NCBI GenBank assembly: GCA_963769045.1
Contig: CAVYKK010000005.1
Coordinates: 16,187-80,186, forward strand
DNA: 64,000 bases
Reading direction: 5' to 3'
DNA from: Methanocella_A sp963769045
GTDB lineage: Archaea; Halobacteriota; Methanocellia; Methanocellales; Methanocellaceae
The position numbers were made by a program, and so were the translations under genes. Below the pieces are notes generated by a model that saw only the letters and a program-made list of their open reading frames with translations, was not told the DNA's origin and searched no databases. Of this stretch, positions 41,856 through 49,825 are shown in pieces; the first letter of the stretch is position 1; each line of letters starts with the position of its first letter.

Positions 41856-44444
41856 ATGACCGGCAAGCCTTACCTGAACTTTTTCCCGAAGCCATCTTTT
41901 TACCCGAACCAGGAGAGCGCCATGGAGACCATCTACCAGGCCCTGGCTACTGGCAAGCTGGTGCTGTTCGAAGGTGCCTGCGGCACGGGGAAGACACTGT
42001 CGGCGCTGGCACCGGCATTGGCCGTCGGCCGGGAGCAGCGGAAAAAGGTCATCATTGCGACGCCGGTGCATCAGCAGATGGTGCAGTTCGTAGAAGAGGC
42101 CCGGGAAGTCCGGGCGAAGGCAGGTATTAAGGCTGTCACGTTTATCGGCAAGGAGAAGATGTGCCCGGCGGGGAAGAGTGTCCACGCTTGCAGATCTCTC
42201 ACGCTGGCTACGGAGGCCAGGATTGAAGCAGAGAAAGAAGTCACTCAGATCCGGAACATAATGAAGTCCGACGAGTGGAAGCGCATGCGGCCTGACGAGC
42301 GGCACGACCTCACCAGCAGCCTGGTCCTGCAGGAGGACGCGCTCCGCCGGCTGAAAGGCCAGTCATGCGAATACCTGTACGAGACCCTGCGCGGCATCAA
42401 CGATAAGTTCCGGCAGTGGCTGTTCGACGGCGTACGCTCTTCTGAGGACGTAAAGGAACGGTCGGAGGACGAGGGCAAGTGCGGCTACGAGCTGCTAAAG
42501 GAGAACCTGAAAGACGCCGACCTGATCATCTGTAATTATCACCACCTGATCAAGCCGGAGTTCCGGGAACGTTTCCTTACCGTCCTCGGATGTAAGATAT
42601 CCGACCTGATCATCATTTTCGACGAAGCCCATAACCTGGAGGAGCAGGCCCGCTCCAGCGGGATGCCGCCGCTTGACGAGGTAGCTCTGGAAGCCGCTGA
42701 AAAGGAAGTCACACGGCTCAGGGCAGCCAACGACAGCTATGACGAGGCCAGCCTCAGGATTGCCCGGGAAAACGCATTGCGGCTGCTCGGCAGCCTGCGG
42801 GACACGTTGCGGAAGACGTATGCGGAAAAGCTTAAGTTCGGGCAGGCAGAGCGCATGTCCCCGAGAGGGATCGACATCAGAGTCCGTGACCCTGCGGGAA
42901 GCGACGATTACTTCTGCATCGCCCTGCGGGACAAGCTCTCGTCCGCCGGCCTCCGGCTGGAGGATGCGGTAGATATAGTTAAGCAGATGGGCTCTGTCAT
43001 TTTCAGCAGCGGCGAAGAGGATTTCAAGAGCGGCCGAGCGCCCGCCTTCGACGGCTCCCGGCTGCTCGACGTGGCCCTCTTCATGGACGCCTACGTACAG
43101 CATTCGTCCGATAATGCCCACTACCCCATCGTGACAGTGCATAAGAGCCAGGACGGCAGGCTGTACGCGACGCTGGAGCTGTGTAACTGCATCCCCGGCG
43201 AGGTCTCCGGGCCCATGCTCGACGGCCCGGGCAGTGCGGTTCTCATGTCTGCGACGCTGCAGCCCTTCGACACCCTGAAAGAAGTGCTGCAGATAAAGCG
43301 GGATACCATCGAGATCGCCTTCGGGAGCCCGTTCCCCCCGGAGCGCAGGAAGACCTTTGCGGTCGATGTAGGGCCCCTCATGTACAGCAACCGGGGCGAC
43401 CTGCAGATGGAGAAGACGCTGGCCACCCTGTTCGAGGACATTATTAAGGCGTCCGCAGGCAACGTGCTCTTCTTTTTCCCGACAGCGGAGGAGGCGAAGA
43501 AGTATTCGCGGCTCGTCGATGTAGACGTGCCCGTCCTCGTGCCCGAGAAAGGCCTGTCACCGGAGAAGCTGAAAAACCAGTTCTTCGGCTACGGGGACTC
43601 GGGGAATAAAGCGGTCATGATGGCTTACCTGTGGGGCACCCTCACCGAAGGCGTCGACTACCGATATGATCGCTGCCGCACGGTGGTCGTCGTGGGCGTG
43701 GGACTGCAGAACTACCGGGACGACCGTTCCCAGGCGGTCATCAACGCCTATGAGAGCCTCTACCCGGGAAAAGGCATGGAATATGTGGTCTCGCAGCCGG
43801 CCGTGAAGAAGATACGGCAGGCATGCGGGCGGGTGATCAGGTCTCCTACGGACTACGGAGTCATGATCCTTGTAGACCGGAGGTATACGCGGCCGTTTTC
43901 CGATCGCTATGGCAAGCTCGGGTATTACCACCGGTTCCCTGCGGAGGAGACAAGCGAATTTACCGAGGTAAAGCCCGGCGATATCAGAGGTGCCATGGAA
44001 CAGTTCTTCAGGAGCATCCCGTCAGTGATTGCTGCCGATGTCAGGCCATCCCATCCGGTACTGCAGACAGATGGCGCAGGCAAACTTCCTGCCATCGAAA
44101 AAAGCAGGCCGACAGTTCCGCAGGCCAGGCCAAAGACGCCTGCCACACCGGCAGATTCCGACCCGATCGGCAGCATGATCGCCCGGCTGAAAAGCTCTAA
44201 CGTCTCGCAACGCTGGAAAGCTGCCATGGACCTCGGCGCTACTGGAAATGCCCGGGCAGTGGAGCCCTTGATTCGTGCCCTGGACGATAACAATCAGAAA
44301 GTGGTGCTGAACGCGATCTGGTCGCTGGCCGAGATCGGCGATCTCCGCGCCATTGACCCGCTACAGCAACTCACGAGGCACCGCATCGTATCCGTGCGGG
44401 AAGCGGCCAAAAAGGCGGTCAAGCGCATATACAAACGCGGCTGA
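41856..44444 (+). CDS. XPD/DinG-like superfamily 2 helicase with C-terminal HEAT repeats
   Basis: An 862-residue DNA helicase. Walker A is GACGTGKT (40-47), motif II is DEAH (256-259), and later motifs include SATLQPFDTL, WGTLTEGVDYR and RQACGRVIRSPTDYG. Cysteines 103, 112, 171 and 209 lie where the Fe-S domain of XPD proteins is expected, but their spacing is not the standard one. After the helicase core comes a linker and then about 90 residues (773-862) of PBS/HEAT repeats (AVEPLIRALDDNNQKVVLNAIWSLAEIGDLRAIDPL). This tail is not part of usual XPD. The role is probably DNA repair. Confidence 0.85.
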   Translation: MTGKPYLNFFPKPSFYPNQESAMETIYQALATGKLVLFEGACGTGKTLSALAPALAVGREQRKKVIIATPVHQQMVQFVEEAREVRAKAGIKAVTFIGKEKMCPAGKSVHACRSLTLATEARIEAEKEVTQIRNIMKSDEWKRMRPDERHDLTSSLVLQEDALRRLKGQSCEYLYETLRGINDKFRQWLFDGVRSSEDVKERSEDEGKCGYELLKENLKDADLIICNYHHLIKPEFRERFLTVLGCKISDLIIIFDEAHNLEEQARSSGMPPLDEVALEAAEKEVTRLRAANDSYDEASLRIARENALRLLGSLRDTLRKTYAEKLKFGQAERMSPRGIDIRVRDPAGSDDYFCIALRDKLSSAGLRLEDAVDIVKQMGSVIFSSGEEDFKSGRAPAFDGSRLLDVALFMDAYVQHSSDNAHYPIVTVHKSQDGRLYATLELCNCIPGEVSGPMLDGPGSAVLMSATLQPFDTLKEVLQIKRDTIEIAFGSPFPPERRKTFAVDVGPLMYSNRGDLQMEKTLATLFEDIIKASAGNVLFFFPTAEEAKKYSRLVDVDVPVLVPEKGLSPEKLKNQFFGYGDSGNKAVMMAYLWGTLTEGVDYRYDRCRTVVVVGVGLQNYRDDRSQAVINAYESLYPGKGMEYVVSQPAVKKIRQACGRVIRSPTDYGVMILVDRRYTRPFSDRYGKLGYYHRFPAEETSEFTEVKPGDIRGAMEQFFRSIPSVIAADVRPSHPVLQTDGAGKLPAIEKSRPTVPQARPKTPATPADSDPIGSMIARLKSSNVSQRWKAAMDLGATGNARAVEPLIRALDDNNQKVVLNAIWSLAEIGDLRAIDPLQQLTRHRIVSVREAAKKAVKRIYKRG

Positions 44445-44456
44445 CAGTTTGAGGCT

Positions 44457-44498
44457 GCAGAGGTTCCAAGAGCTCTGTGACCTCTCGTAAACCTCTGC
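44457..44498. repeat. Short degenerate hairpin related to family A
   Basis: GCAGAGGTT (44457-44465) and AACCTCTGC (44490-44498) form a 9-bp stem. The interior contains CTCTGTGACCTCT, the family A unit. It lies between the helicase and frhB stop codons. Confidence 0.55.
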
Positions 44499-44525
44499 GG
44501 CGTCAAAGTAATCCGTTTTCGTACC

Positions 44526-44555
44526 GGTCACGCGCGCGCGAGCGTTCGCCAGGCC
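44526..44555. repeat. CG-alternating intergenic motif, copy 5
   Basis: GTCACGCGCGCGCGAGCG followed by TTCGCC, between the convergent XPD-like helicase and frhB genes. The remaining bases to 44653 show nothing else. Confidence 0.6.
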
Positions 44556-44653
44556 ATGAGACGATAGCCCTGCCATGTACCAATGGAAATAGAAGCAATT
44601 TCTGGAAAAAATAGAATTGTTGCGAGCCTTGCGGCCCGCAAACGAATGTTTGT

Positions 44654-45514
44654 TCAGTATACGATGCCCGGGGTGGTGTACAGGCCCAGTGCGGTCCTGT
44701 CTGCGACCGTCTTCTTGGCCTTGTCCTTCTTGCCGGTCTCGAGCTTCTCGAGCATGGCAAGGCCCATGGGTGCCGCGAACTCGGCCATCTCCTTCTTCTC
44801 GAACAGGCCAGCGGCGAGCGCCTTCTTCATGAGGTCGCTGCCCTTGGTCGTCCGGGTGAAGGTGGTGGACCAGCCGTCGGGGGTGCCGATGCTGCCGGTC
44901 GAGATGTCTGCGAATTCGGCGGTCAGGTCACTGCACACGTGGCAGCCGTCCTGCTCGTACTTGTGGGTCTCCTTAATGGGGATCGCCACGTCCTTCGCGC
45001 CCTTGACTGCGAACTTGCCCTTGCCGATCTCCATCTTGGTGACGGAGTCGATGGGCACCTTGCAGTGGTCCTCGATGACGGTCTTCAGGCCGGCGTAGGA
45101 GAAGTTCTCCGTGCAGAAGATGCCGACGGTCAGCGCGATCTTGTCCGCGATGTGGCGGGCGCCGAACGGGTAGAGCTGCATCTTGCGTGCCGCGTAGATC
45201 TGACATGGGGTGCCCACGATAGCGATCTTGTCGAGCGCCTGTTCACGGGCAGCGTGCTTGATCTGCGACATGTTCGGGCTGATGGTGTACTTCGTACCCG
45301 CAGCCGCGATGATCTGTTCCTTGGTGGTCGCGACGACCGGCTTTGGCAGCCAGGGGGTGTCGCTCTTTGCGGCCAGCAGGGCACCGTCGATGACGCCCTG
45401 TTCAAGCGCGTAGCACAGTATAGAGGTTACTACGCCGCCGTCCTGGGCAACGCCGGTGACCTTCGCATCCTTGGCCTTGAGTGCCATTACTTCCTTGTAT
45501 TTTCCGAATGCCAT
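44654..45514 (-). CDS. frhB: Coenzyme F420-reducing hydrogenase, beta subunit
   Basis: FrhB holds FAD and one [4Fe-4S] cluster and passes electrons from the hydrogenase to coenzyme F420. The 286-residue protein has the family segments QDGGVVTSILCYALEQG, IVGTPCQIYAARKM, GIFCTENFSY and DGCHVCSDLTAEFADIS with the cluster cysteines. ATG 45514 has GAGGTGA seven bases before it and is preferred over a GTG nine bases upstream. It is the last gene of frhADGB. FdhB (51948) is a paralogue sharing the F420-binding fold. Confidence 0.96.
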   Translation of the reverse strand: MAFGKYKEVMALKAKDAKVTGVAQDGGVVTSILCYALEQGVIDGALLAAKSDTPWLPKPVVATTKEQIIAAAGTKYTISPNMSQIKHAAREQALDKIAIVGTPCQIYAARKMQLYPFGARHIADKIALTVGIFCTENFSYAGLKTVIEDHCKVPIDSVTKMEIGKGKFAVKGAKDVAIPIKETHKYEQDGCHVCSDLTAEFADISTGSIGTPDGWSTTFTRTTKGSDLMKKALAAGLFEKKEMAEFAAPMGLAMLEKLETGKKDKAKKTVADRTALGLYTTPGIVY

Positions 45515-45524
45515 TTGTGTCACC

Positions 45525-46334
45525 TCACACCATCAGTTTCTTCTGTATCTCTGCCACTGGCAGGAACATCCTCGGGCAAGCAGCCGCGCAGGCGCCGCAC
45601 TTTACGCAGCGGACCTGCTGGAAGCTTGGCCTGCCGAACTCCATGTCGATTGCCCTGGTGGGGCAGGACGAGGCGCAGGTGCCGCAGCCCATGCACAGCG
45701 AGTTCTGGACGACCTGGGTCTGCAGGTCGCAGCCGCAGTGGTAGCCGCCGACGTTCTGGGCCATGAAGGGCGCCAGGTACTGGGTGTCGCCGGTGACCGC
45801 CGCAATGCAGAAGTTGTAGATGACTTCAGGTGCGGGCGGGCATCCGGGGATGTACGCGTCGACTTTTACAAGCTTGTTGATGGGTACATAGGACTCCATC
45901 TGGGGCTGGTTTGCCTGGCCGCCGCGCGAGTAGTTGCATATGCAGCCGGTGCTGGAGCAGCCGCCCAGCGCAATGACGAGGCCGGACTTCTCGCGGGCTT
46001 CCTTAATAAGGTGCACGCTCTCCTTGTCCTGGAGACATACAGCTCCTTCTACGATCGAAATGTCAATCTTGCCCTCTGGCAGGGTCCTGGCGTCAGCGAG
46101 GGTCAGGTTGTAGACCATGTCCACTGCGCCCAGAATATCAAGCAGCTTCTCGTAGGTGTCCGCAAGCGATACGAGACAACCGGTGCAGCCGCTTAAGTGA
46201 ACGTATGCGATTTTTGGCTTTGCCACTTTTACTCCCTCCGATTTAGTTGTTGCCGGAGCCGGGGCTTTGATCTCAGTTTGAGATGTCGCCGGCGCTCCGC
46301 CAAACATTCCCTTTACTTTGTCTAGAAAGCTCAT
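45525..46334 (-). CDS. frhG: Coenzyme F420-reducing hydrogenase, gamma (small) subunit
   Basis: The electron-transfer subunit of Frh. The 269-residue protein has an Ala/Pro-rich N-terminal leader of ~40 residues. The proximal-cluster cysteines follow: HLSGCTGCLVSL, GGCSSTGC and PGCPPAPEV. At the C-terminus are two ferredoxin-type clusters, CMGCGTCASSCP and CVKCGACAAACP. The total is three [4Fe-4S] clusters, as known for FrhG. The start overlaps frhD by 62 bases, an unusually long overlap. Confidence 0.96.
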   Translation of the reverse strand: MSFLDKVKGMFGGAPATSQTEIKAPAPATTKSEGVKVAKPKIAYVHLSGCTGCLVSLADTYEKLLDILGAVDMVYNLTLADARTLPEGKIDISIVEGAVCLQDKESVHLIKEAREKSGLVIALGGCSSTGCICNYSRGGQANQPQMESYVPINKLVKVDAYIPGCPPAPEVIYNFCIAAVTGDTQYLAPFMAQNVGGYHCGCDLQTQVVQNSLCMGCGTCASSCPTRAIDMEFGRPSFQQVRCVKCGACAAACPRMFLPVAEIQKKLMV

Positions 46335-46794
46335 AGTTAATCCCTAGTTCTTCGAATACCATTTTAATGGCTTCGGGAATCGCTTTCTCCACTTCTTCAG
46401 TGAGCGAAATTTCAATGTCAGGATCGGAAACCTTCGCCGGCTGACAGCCGATGACGACAATCTCCACCTTGTCCTTAAGCGCGCGTAGCGGCTCGGACAG
46501 GGTCCAGTTGTGCGCATCGATGAACTTGCCCCTGGGCAGCTCGTCCACGGTAAACTTGCGCAGCGTACCGGGCTTCGCCTTCCAGTCAATGGCATCCAGT
46601 ATGATGAGTTTCTTTACCGTTTCGTCGAGAAGGGTAAAGATGAGGTGGGGTGCGCCCGTGCCCCCATCGATTACCCTCACTTCAGGCGGTAACTCATACT
46701 CGGACAGGTCCTGCGCTATCCGCGGACCAAATCCGTCATCCTGGAATAATATGTTTCCACAGCCGACTACAAGGGTTTCCCCTTCGAACATCAT
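46273..46794 (-). CDS. frhD: Hydrogenase maturation protease for FrhA
   Basis: A 173-residue HycI/FrhD endopeptidase that trims the C-terminal tail of FrhA after nickel insertion. It has VVGCGNILFQDDGFGPRIAQDL, where the acidic residue is a nickel ligand in the family, VRVIDGGTGAPHL, and ILDAIDWKAKPGT. ATG 46794 overlaps the frhA stop as ATGA. Its last ~20 codons (RQSKGNVWRSAGDISN) read through the beginning of frhG. It sits between frhA and frhG, the known order frhADGB. Confidence 0.93.
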   Translation of the reverse strand: MMFEGETLVVGCGNILFQDDGFGPRIAQDLSEYELPPEVRVIDGGTGAPHLIFTLLDETVKKLIILDAIDWKAKPGTLRKFTVDELPRGKFIDAHNWTLSEPLRALKDKVEIVVIGCQPAKVSDPDIEISLTEEVEKAIPEAIKMVFEELGINYELSRQSKGNVWRSAGDISN

Positions 46795-48041
46795 ACGAAT
46801 TTCTCGTCTACGACATTGTGCTCTTCGTCTACAACGATCACGTGTGTAGCGCAAGAGACGCAGGGGTCGTATGCCCTGACTACGTATTCAGCCCACTTGT
46901 AGTGCTGTCCCTCGGTTGCCTTGCCGACCGTCGGGATGTTCCAGGTCGTCGCGACAAGACAGTTGTAATATGAAATCTTGCCGTTCTTGACCTTCGCAGT
47001 GTGCACATTGACGCCTCTCGGGGCTTCCTGTGGTGCGACACCGAGCCTCTCGCCGTCGCCACCCATTTCGGGTGCCTTGGTGATGGTCGGCTTGGTGGTG
47101 TCAAGCTGGGTGGCCAGTTCCTTAGCCTTCGCGAGCGCGATGGGTATCTCCATCTGTCTGGCAATGTTGATTGCCATTGCGCCCTTGGGGTCGAACTTGC
47201 CGGTGTCCTTGGCGCCGAAGCCCGCGAACCGGGTCATCCTCGCCTTCGGGCCGCCCTCTACAGCCTTGCCGCCGATGAGTGGCACCGTCGTGCAGCACTC
47301 CTCGCCTACCTCGGCCTTGGGGTACCAGGACCGCGGGGTGATCTCCGTGAACCTGTAGAAGTACTCTTCCTCGAACAGGTCTGCGTTGCCGTAGTGAAGG
47401 TCCGTGGCCATGAGCTCGTTGTTGTGCACGCCGAGCGTGGCGGGAACGTCCGAGTTCTTGATCGTGCTGATCATGAACTCTACCTGTTCCTTCATGATGG
47501 GCTCGTAGGCCGTTAAGCTCTCGAGGATCTTCCTCTTTGCGGATTCCGAGATATTGTGCTGCATGCCGCCGATCCTGATGTTCGGGGCGTGGATTGCCTC
47601 TCCACCGGTGATGTCTACGATGTTCTGCCCGATCTTCCTCATCTTCTGGATCCTGACCGTGGCTGCGAGAGCCGCGTTCGGGTCCTTGACGAAGTCCGGC
47701 AGCAGAAGCAGGTTGTGGAGCGGGTGGCTGTGGAGCAGGTTGCCCTTGTTACACAGGTGCTTCAGCACGAGGCCGTTCTTTGGCGGCTTGATGCCAAGTG
47801 CCCTGTCAATCGCGTCGGTCGATGCGCTCGCGTGGGTAATGGGGCAGATGCCGCAGAACCGCGAGGATGCGATCGGAGCGAACTCCATTGGCTTTCCGGT
47901 AATAAATTTCTCAAAACCTCTAACGGGCGTAATGCTCAGGTAGTTACCCTGAGTGACTATCCCGTTGTCGTCAACCTCAAGGACGAGCTTTGCGTGTCCT
48001 TCATGTCGAGTTGTCGGTGATACTACTACTGTTTGACTCAA
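46791..48041 (-). CDS. frhA: Coenzyme F420-reducing hydrogenase, alpha (NiFe) subunit
   Basis: The catalytic large subunit, which splits H2 at a NiFe centre for F420 reduction in CO2-reducing methanogenesis. The nickel ligands are the paired cysteines of RFCGIC (C63, C66) and DPCVSCATH (C394, C397). H400 is followed by a 16-residue tail that FrhD should remove. No selenocysteine codon is present. The start codon is TTG (LSQTVVV) with GAGGCGGT five bases before it. It is 416 residues and the first gene of frhADGB. Confidence 0.97.
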   Translation of the reverse strand: MSQTVVVSPTTRHEGHAKLVLEVDDNGIVTQGNYLSITPVRGFEKFITGKPMEFAPIASSRFCGICPITHASASTDAIDRALGIKPPKNGLVLKHLCNKGNLLHSHPLHNLLLLPDFVKDPNAALAATVRIQKMRKIGQNIVDITGGEAIHAPNIRIGGMQHNISESAKRKILESLTAYEPIMKEQVEFMISTIKNSDVPATLGVHNNELMATDLHYGNADLFEEEYFYRFTEITPRSWYPKAEVGEECCTTVPLIGGKAVEGGPKARMTRFAGFGAKDTGKFDPKGAMAINIARQMEIPIALAKAKELATQLDTTKPTITKAPEMGGDGERLGVAPQEAPRGVNVHTAKVKNGKISYYNCLVATTWNIPTVGKATEGQHYKWAEYVVRAYDPCVSCATHVIVVDEEHNVVDEKFV

Positions 48042-48746
48042 ATATACCGCCTCTATCTATTCATTTCACTCTACACAGTATATAAGTTTTCTCTTATGGG
48101 AATAAAATTAACATACTTATATATTACATTGGTTTATATATTTTTATGCCATGCGGATTTCAGAAACCTAAATTTGTAAACGCTAACCTGGTTGCATAGT
48201 AAAAACAGGCATACTGCATAGACCTCTTTGTGTCAGGGCTCTGATATGCGAAGTACGGAACTTTTCAATCAGGCATTCTATAATATGGACAAAAAAATTG
48301 ATCTTGTTTTCATGTTCCGCAACTAATATATATATATGACACCTGCCAATTTTTGTATGCCTTATTCGCCTCGAGTTTTGGCTATTTTTTTGCAGTTACT
48401 TTAATTTTAAGCCCCATCCCCATAGCAACCTTTATATTAAGTAATGCTAACATACATTTTGTTAATGAATTATAGAAATTGTAATCTTTAAAAGGAAAAC
48501 AGCCTGAAATTACAGTTTCATTATAATTCTGGGTTAAATAATCCCTGTTATTAATTTTAATCCGATTTCCTTGCCTTAATTGGCAAATCGAAAGCGTTAT
48601 ATACTATTTAGAAATAAAAGTATATTCTTTTGTGTATTAGCCGGTAAGATACCCTCCACTGGGATTCCAACAACCCGTGAGGAAAACCGCTGGCTCATTA
48701 CATAATATCTGTGTTGGAGTAATATAGGAGTATAGGAGGATACATT
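48042..48746. promoter_or_regulatory. AT-rich divergent control region between frh and fdh operons
   Basis: About 700 bp without genes and markedly more AT-rich than the flanks. On the minus strand TTATATACT (48078-48087) lies ~40 bases from the frhA start. On the plus strand TTATATACTA (48598-48607) serves fdhC. Both TATA boxes share the core TTATATACT. Other TATA-like stretches near 48114-48150 and 48330 could be further promoters. An imperfect palindrome just upstream of the fdhC TATA is listed separately. No RNA gene was recognised. Confidence 0.65.
48563..48590 (+). promoter_or_regulatory. Imperfect palindrome upstream of the fdhC TATA box
   Basis: CGATTTCCTTGCC and GGCAAATCG face each other around TTAATT, ending 7 bases before TTATATACTA. 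This is a good place for an activator or repressor site next to the BRE/TATA. Assignment is by symmetry only. Confidence 0.45.
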
Positions 48747-49670
48747 ATGCCTTTTAAAGCACCCGGAGACATCGCGAAAGCTGCGATTAACTCGGGCTGT
48801 ACCAAGTGTACAACCACATGGGATAAGTTATTGATTTTAGCCTTTTTAGCCGGTGCGTACATCGCATTCGGAGCACTGCTCGCAGAAATAGTGGCCGGCG
48901 GCCTTGTCGGCGGCACAATGACGGCTGCAGATGGATCTATAACGAAAGTAGCTTACGGTAGCGGCATCATCAAGTTCGTAACGGGCGCACTGTTCCCCGT
49001 GGGCCTGATGCTCGTCGTCATCGCAGGCTCGGAACTGTTCACCGGGAACTGCATGTTCGCCCCGATAGCGTGGCTCGATAAGAAGATTACGCTCAAGGGC
49101 TTCGCCATCAACTGGACGCTCGTATACATCGGCAACCTGATTGGTGCTTTGTTTGTCGTGTACTTCCTGGCTTACTGGAGCGGCCTGTTTAGCGCATCGC
49201 CATGGGCTGGCTGGGCAATGACCGTAGCAAACGGCAAGCTCGGCCTGACCTGGGATGATGCGTTGCTGCGTGGCATCGGTTGTAACTGGCTCGTGTGCCT
49301 GGCTGTCTGGCTGGCGATCTCCTCGGATGAGATCATCGGCAAGATCCTCGGCATCTGGTTCCCGATCATGGCCTTCGTCACGATCGGCTTCGAGCACAGC
49401 GTCGCCAACATGTTCTTCATCCCGCTGGGCATCGCCATTGCAAACGACGCTGGCATCCTGACGAGCCTGAAGATCACGGCCCCGGCCAACTTCAGCGGCA
49501 GCATAACCACCGACTGGGTTCACTTCATTGTGAACAACCTTATACCGGTCACGGTAGGTAACATCCTCGGCGCAATAATCTTCGTCGCGGGAATTTACTG
49601 GTGGGTCTACATAAGGTCCCCGTTGTGCGTCGCAACCCCGGCCAAGCCGGCACCAGCCCCTGCTAAGTAA
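48747..49670 (+). CDS. fdhC: Formate transporter (FNT family)
   Basis: A 307-residue membrane protein of the formate/nitrite transporter family with six helices. It has MPFKAPGDIAKAAINSGCTKC at the N-terminus and the pore-related segments GSELFTGNCMFAP, RGIGCNWLVCLAVWLA and FEHSVANMFFIPLG. It probably imports formate for FdhAB. GGAGG lies seven bases before the ATG. It is the first gene of fdhCAB, separated from fdhA by a strong hairpin and a second promoter. Two cysteines near residue 19-22 (CTKC) are noteworthy but common in the methanogen FdhC. Confidence 0.95.
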   Translation: MPFKAPGDIAKAAINSGCTKCTTTWDKLLILAFLAGAYIAFGALLAEIVAGGLVGGTMTAADGSITKVAYGSGIIKFVTGALFPVGLMLVVIAGSELFTGNCMFAPIAWLDKKITLKGFAINWTLVYIGNLIGALFVVYFLAYWSGLFSASPWAGWAMTVANGKLGLTWDDALLRGIGCNWLVCLAVWLAISSDEIIGKILGIWFPIMAFVTIGFEHSVANMFFIPLGIAIANDAGILTSLKITAPANFSGSITTDWVHFIVNNLIPVTVGNILGAIIFVAGIYWWVYIRSPLCVATPAKPAPAPAK

Positions 49671-49693
49671 AACAGTAAAACAATTACTTTTTT

Positions 49694-49711
49694 GAGGGGG
49701 TTTTCCCCCTC
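49694..49711 (+). terminator. Hairpin between fdhC and fdhA
   Basis: GAGGGGG-TTTT-CCCCCTC is a perfect 7-bp, GC-only-loop-closed stem, 24 bases after the fdhC stop, with T-rich flanks. It could terminate or attenuate, so fdhC and fdhAB may be produced at different levels. Confidence 0.65.
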
Positions 49712-49736
49712 CCTTTGTTTACTAAGCAGTATCAGT

Positions 49737-49795
49737 TAGTATATAATGTCGAATTGCAGATTAAAAAACGAGTGATTTGCAGGTTAAAAAACGAG
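49737..49795 (+). promoter_or_regulatory. Second fdh promoter with a 19-bp direct repeat
   Basis: AGTATATAATG (49737-49747) is a TATA box. Immediately after it TTGCAGATTAAAAAACGAG (49754-49772) and TTGCAGGTTAAAAAACGAG (49777-49795) form a direct repeat with a 23-bp period around the expected transcription start. These could be regulator sites or RNA elements controlling fdhAB. The ribosome-binding GGTGAG and ATG follow at 49818 and 49826. Confidence 0.6.
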
Positions 49796-49825
49796 AGAAT
49801 TGAAGGTTTATCAATAGGTGAGACT

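Noticed and set aside
49715..49825. N-terminal extension of FdhA
   Set aside because: It contains the TATA box and direct repeats; ATG 49826 with GGTGAG matches the family N-terminus.
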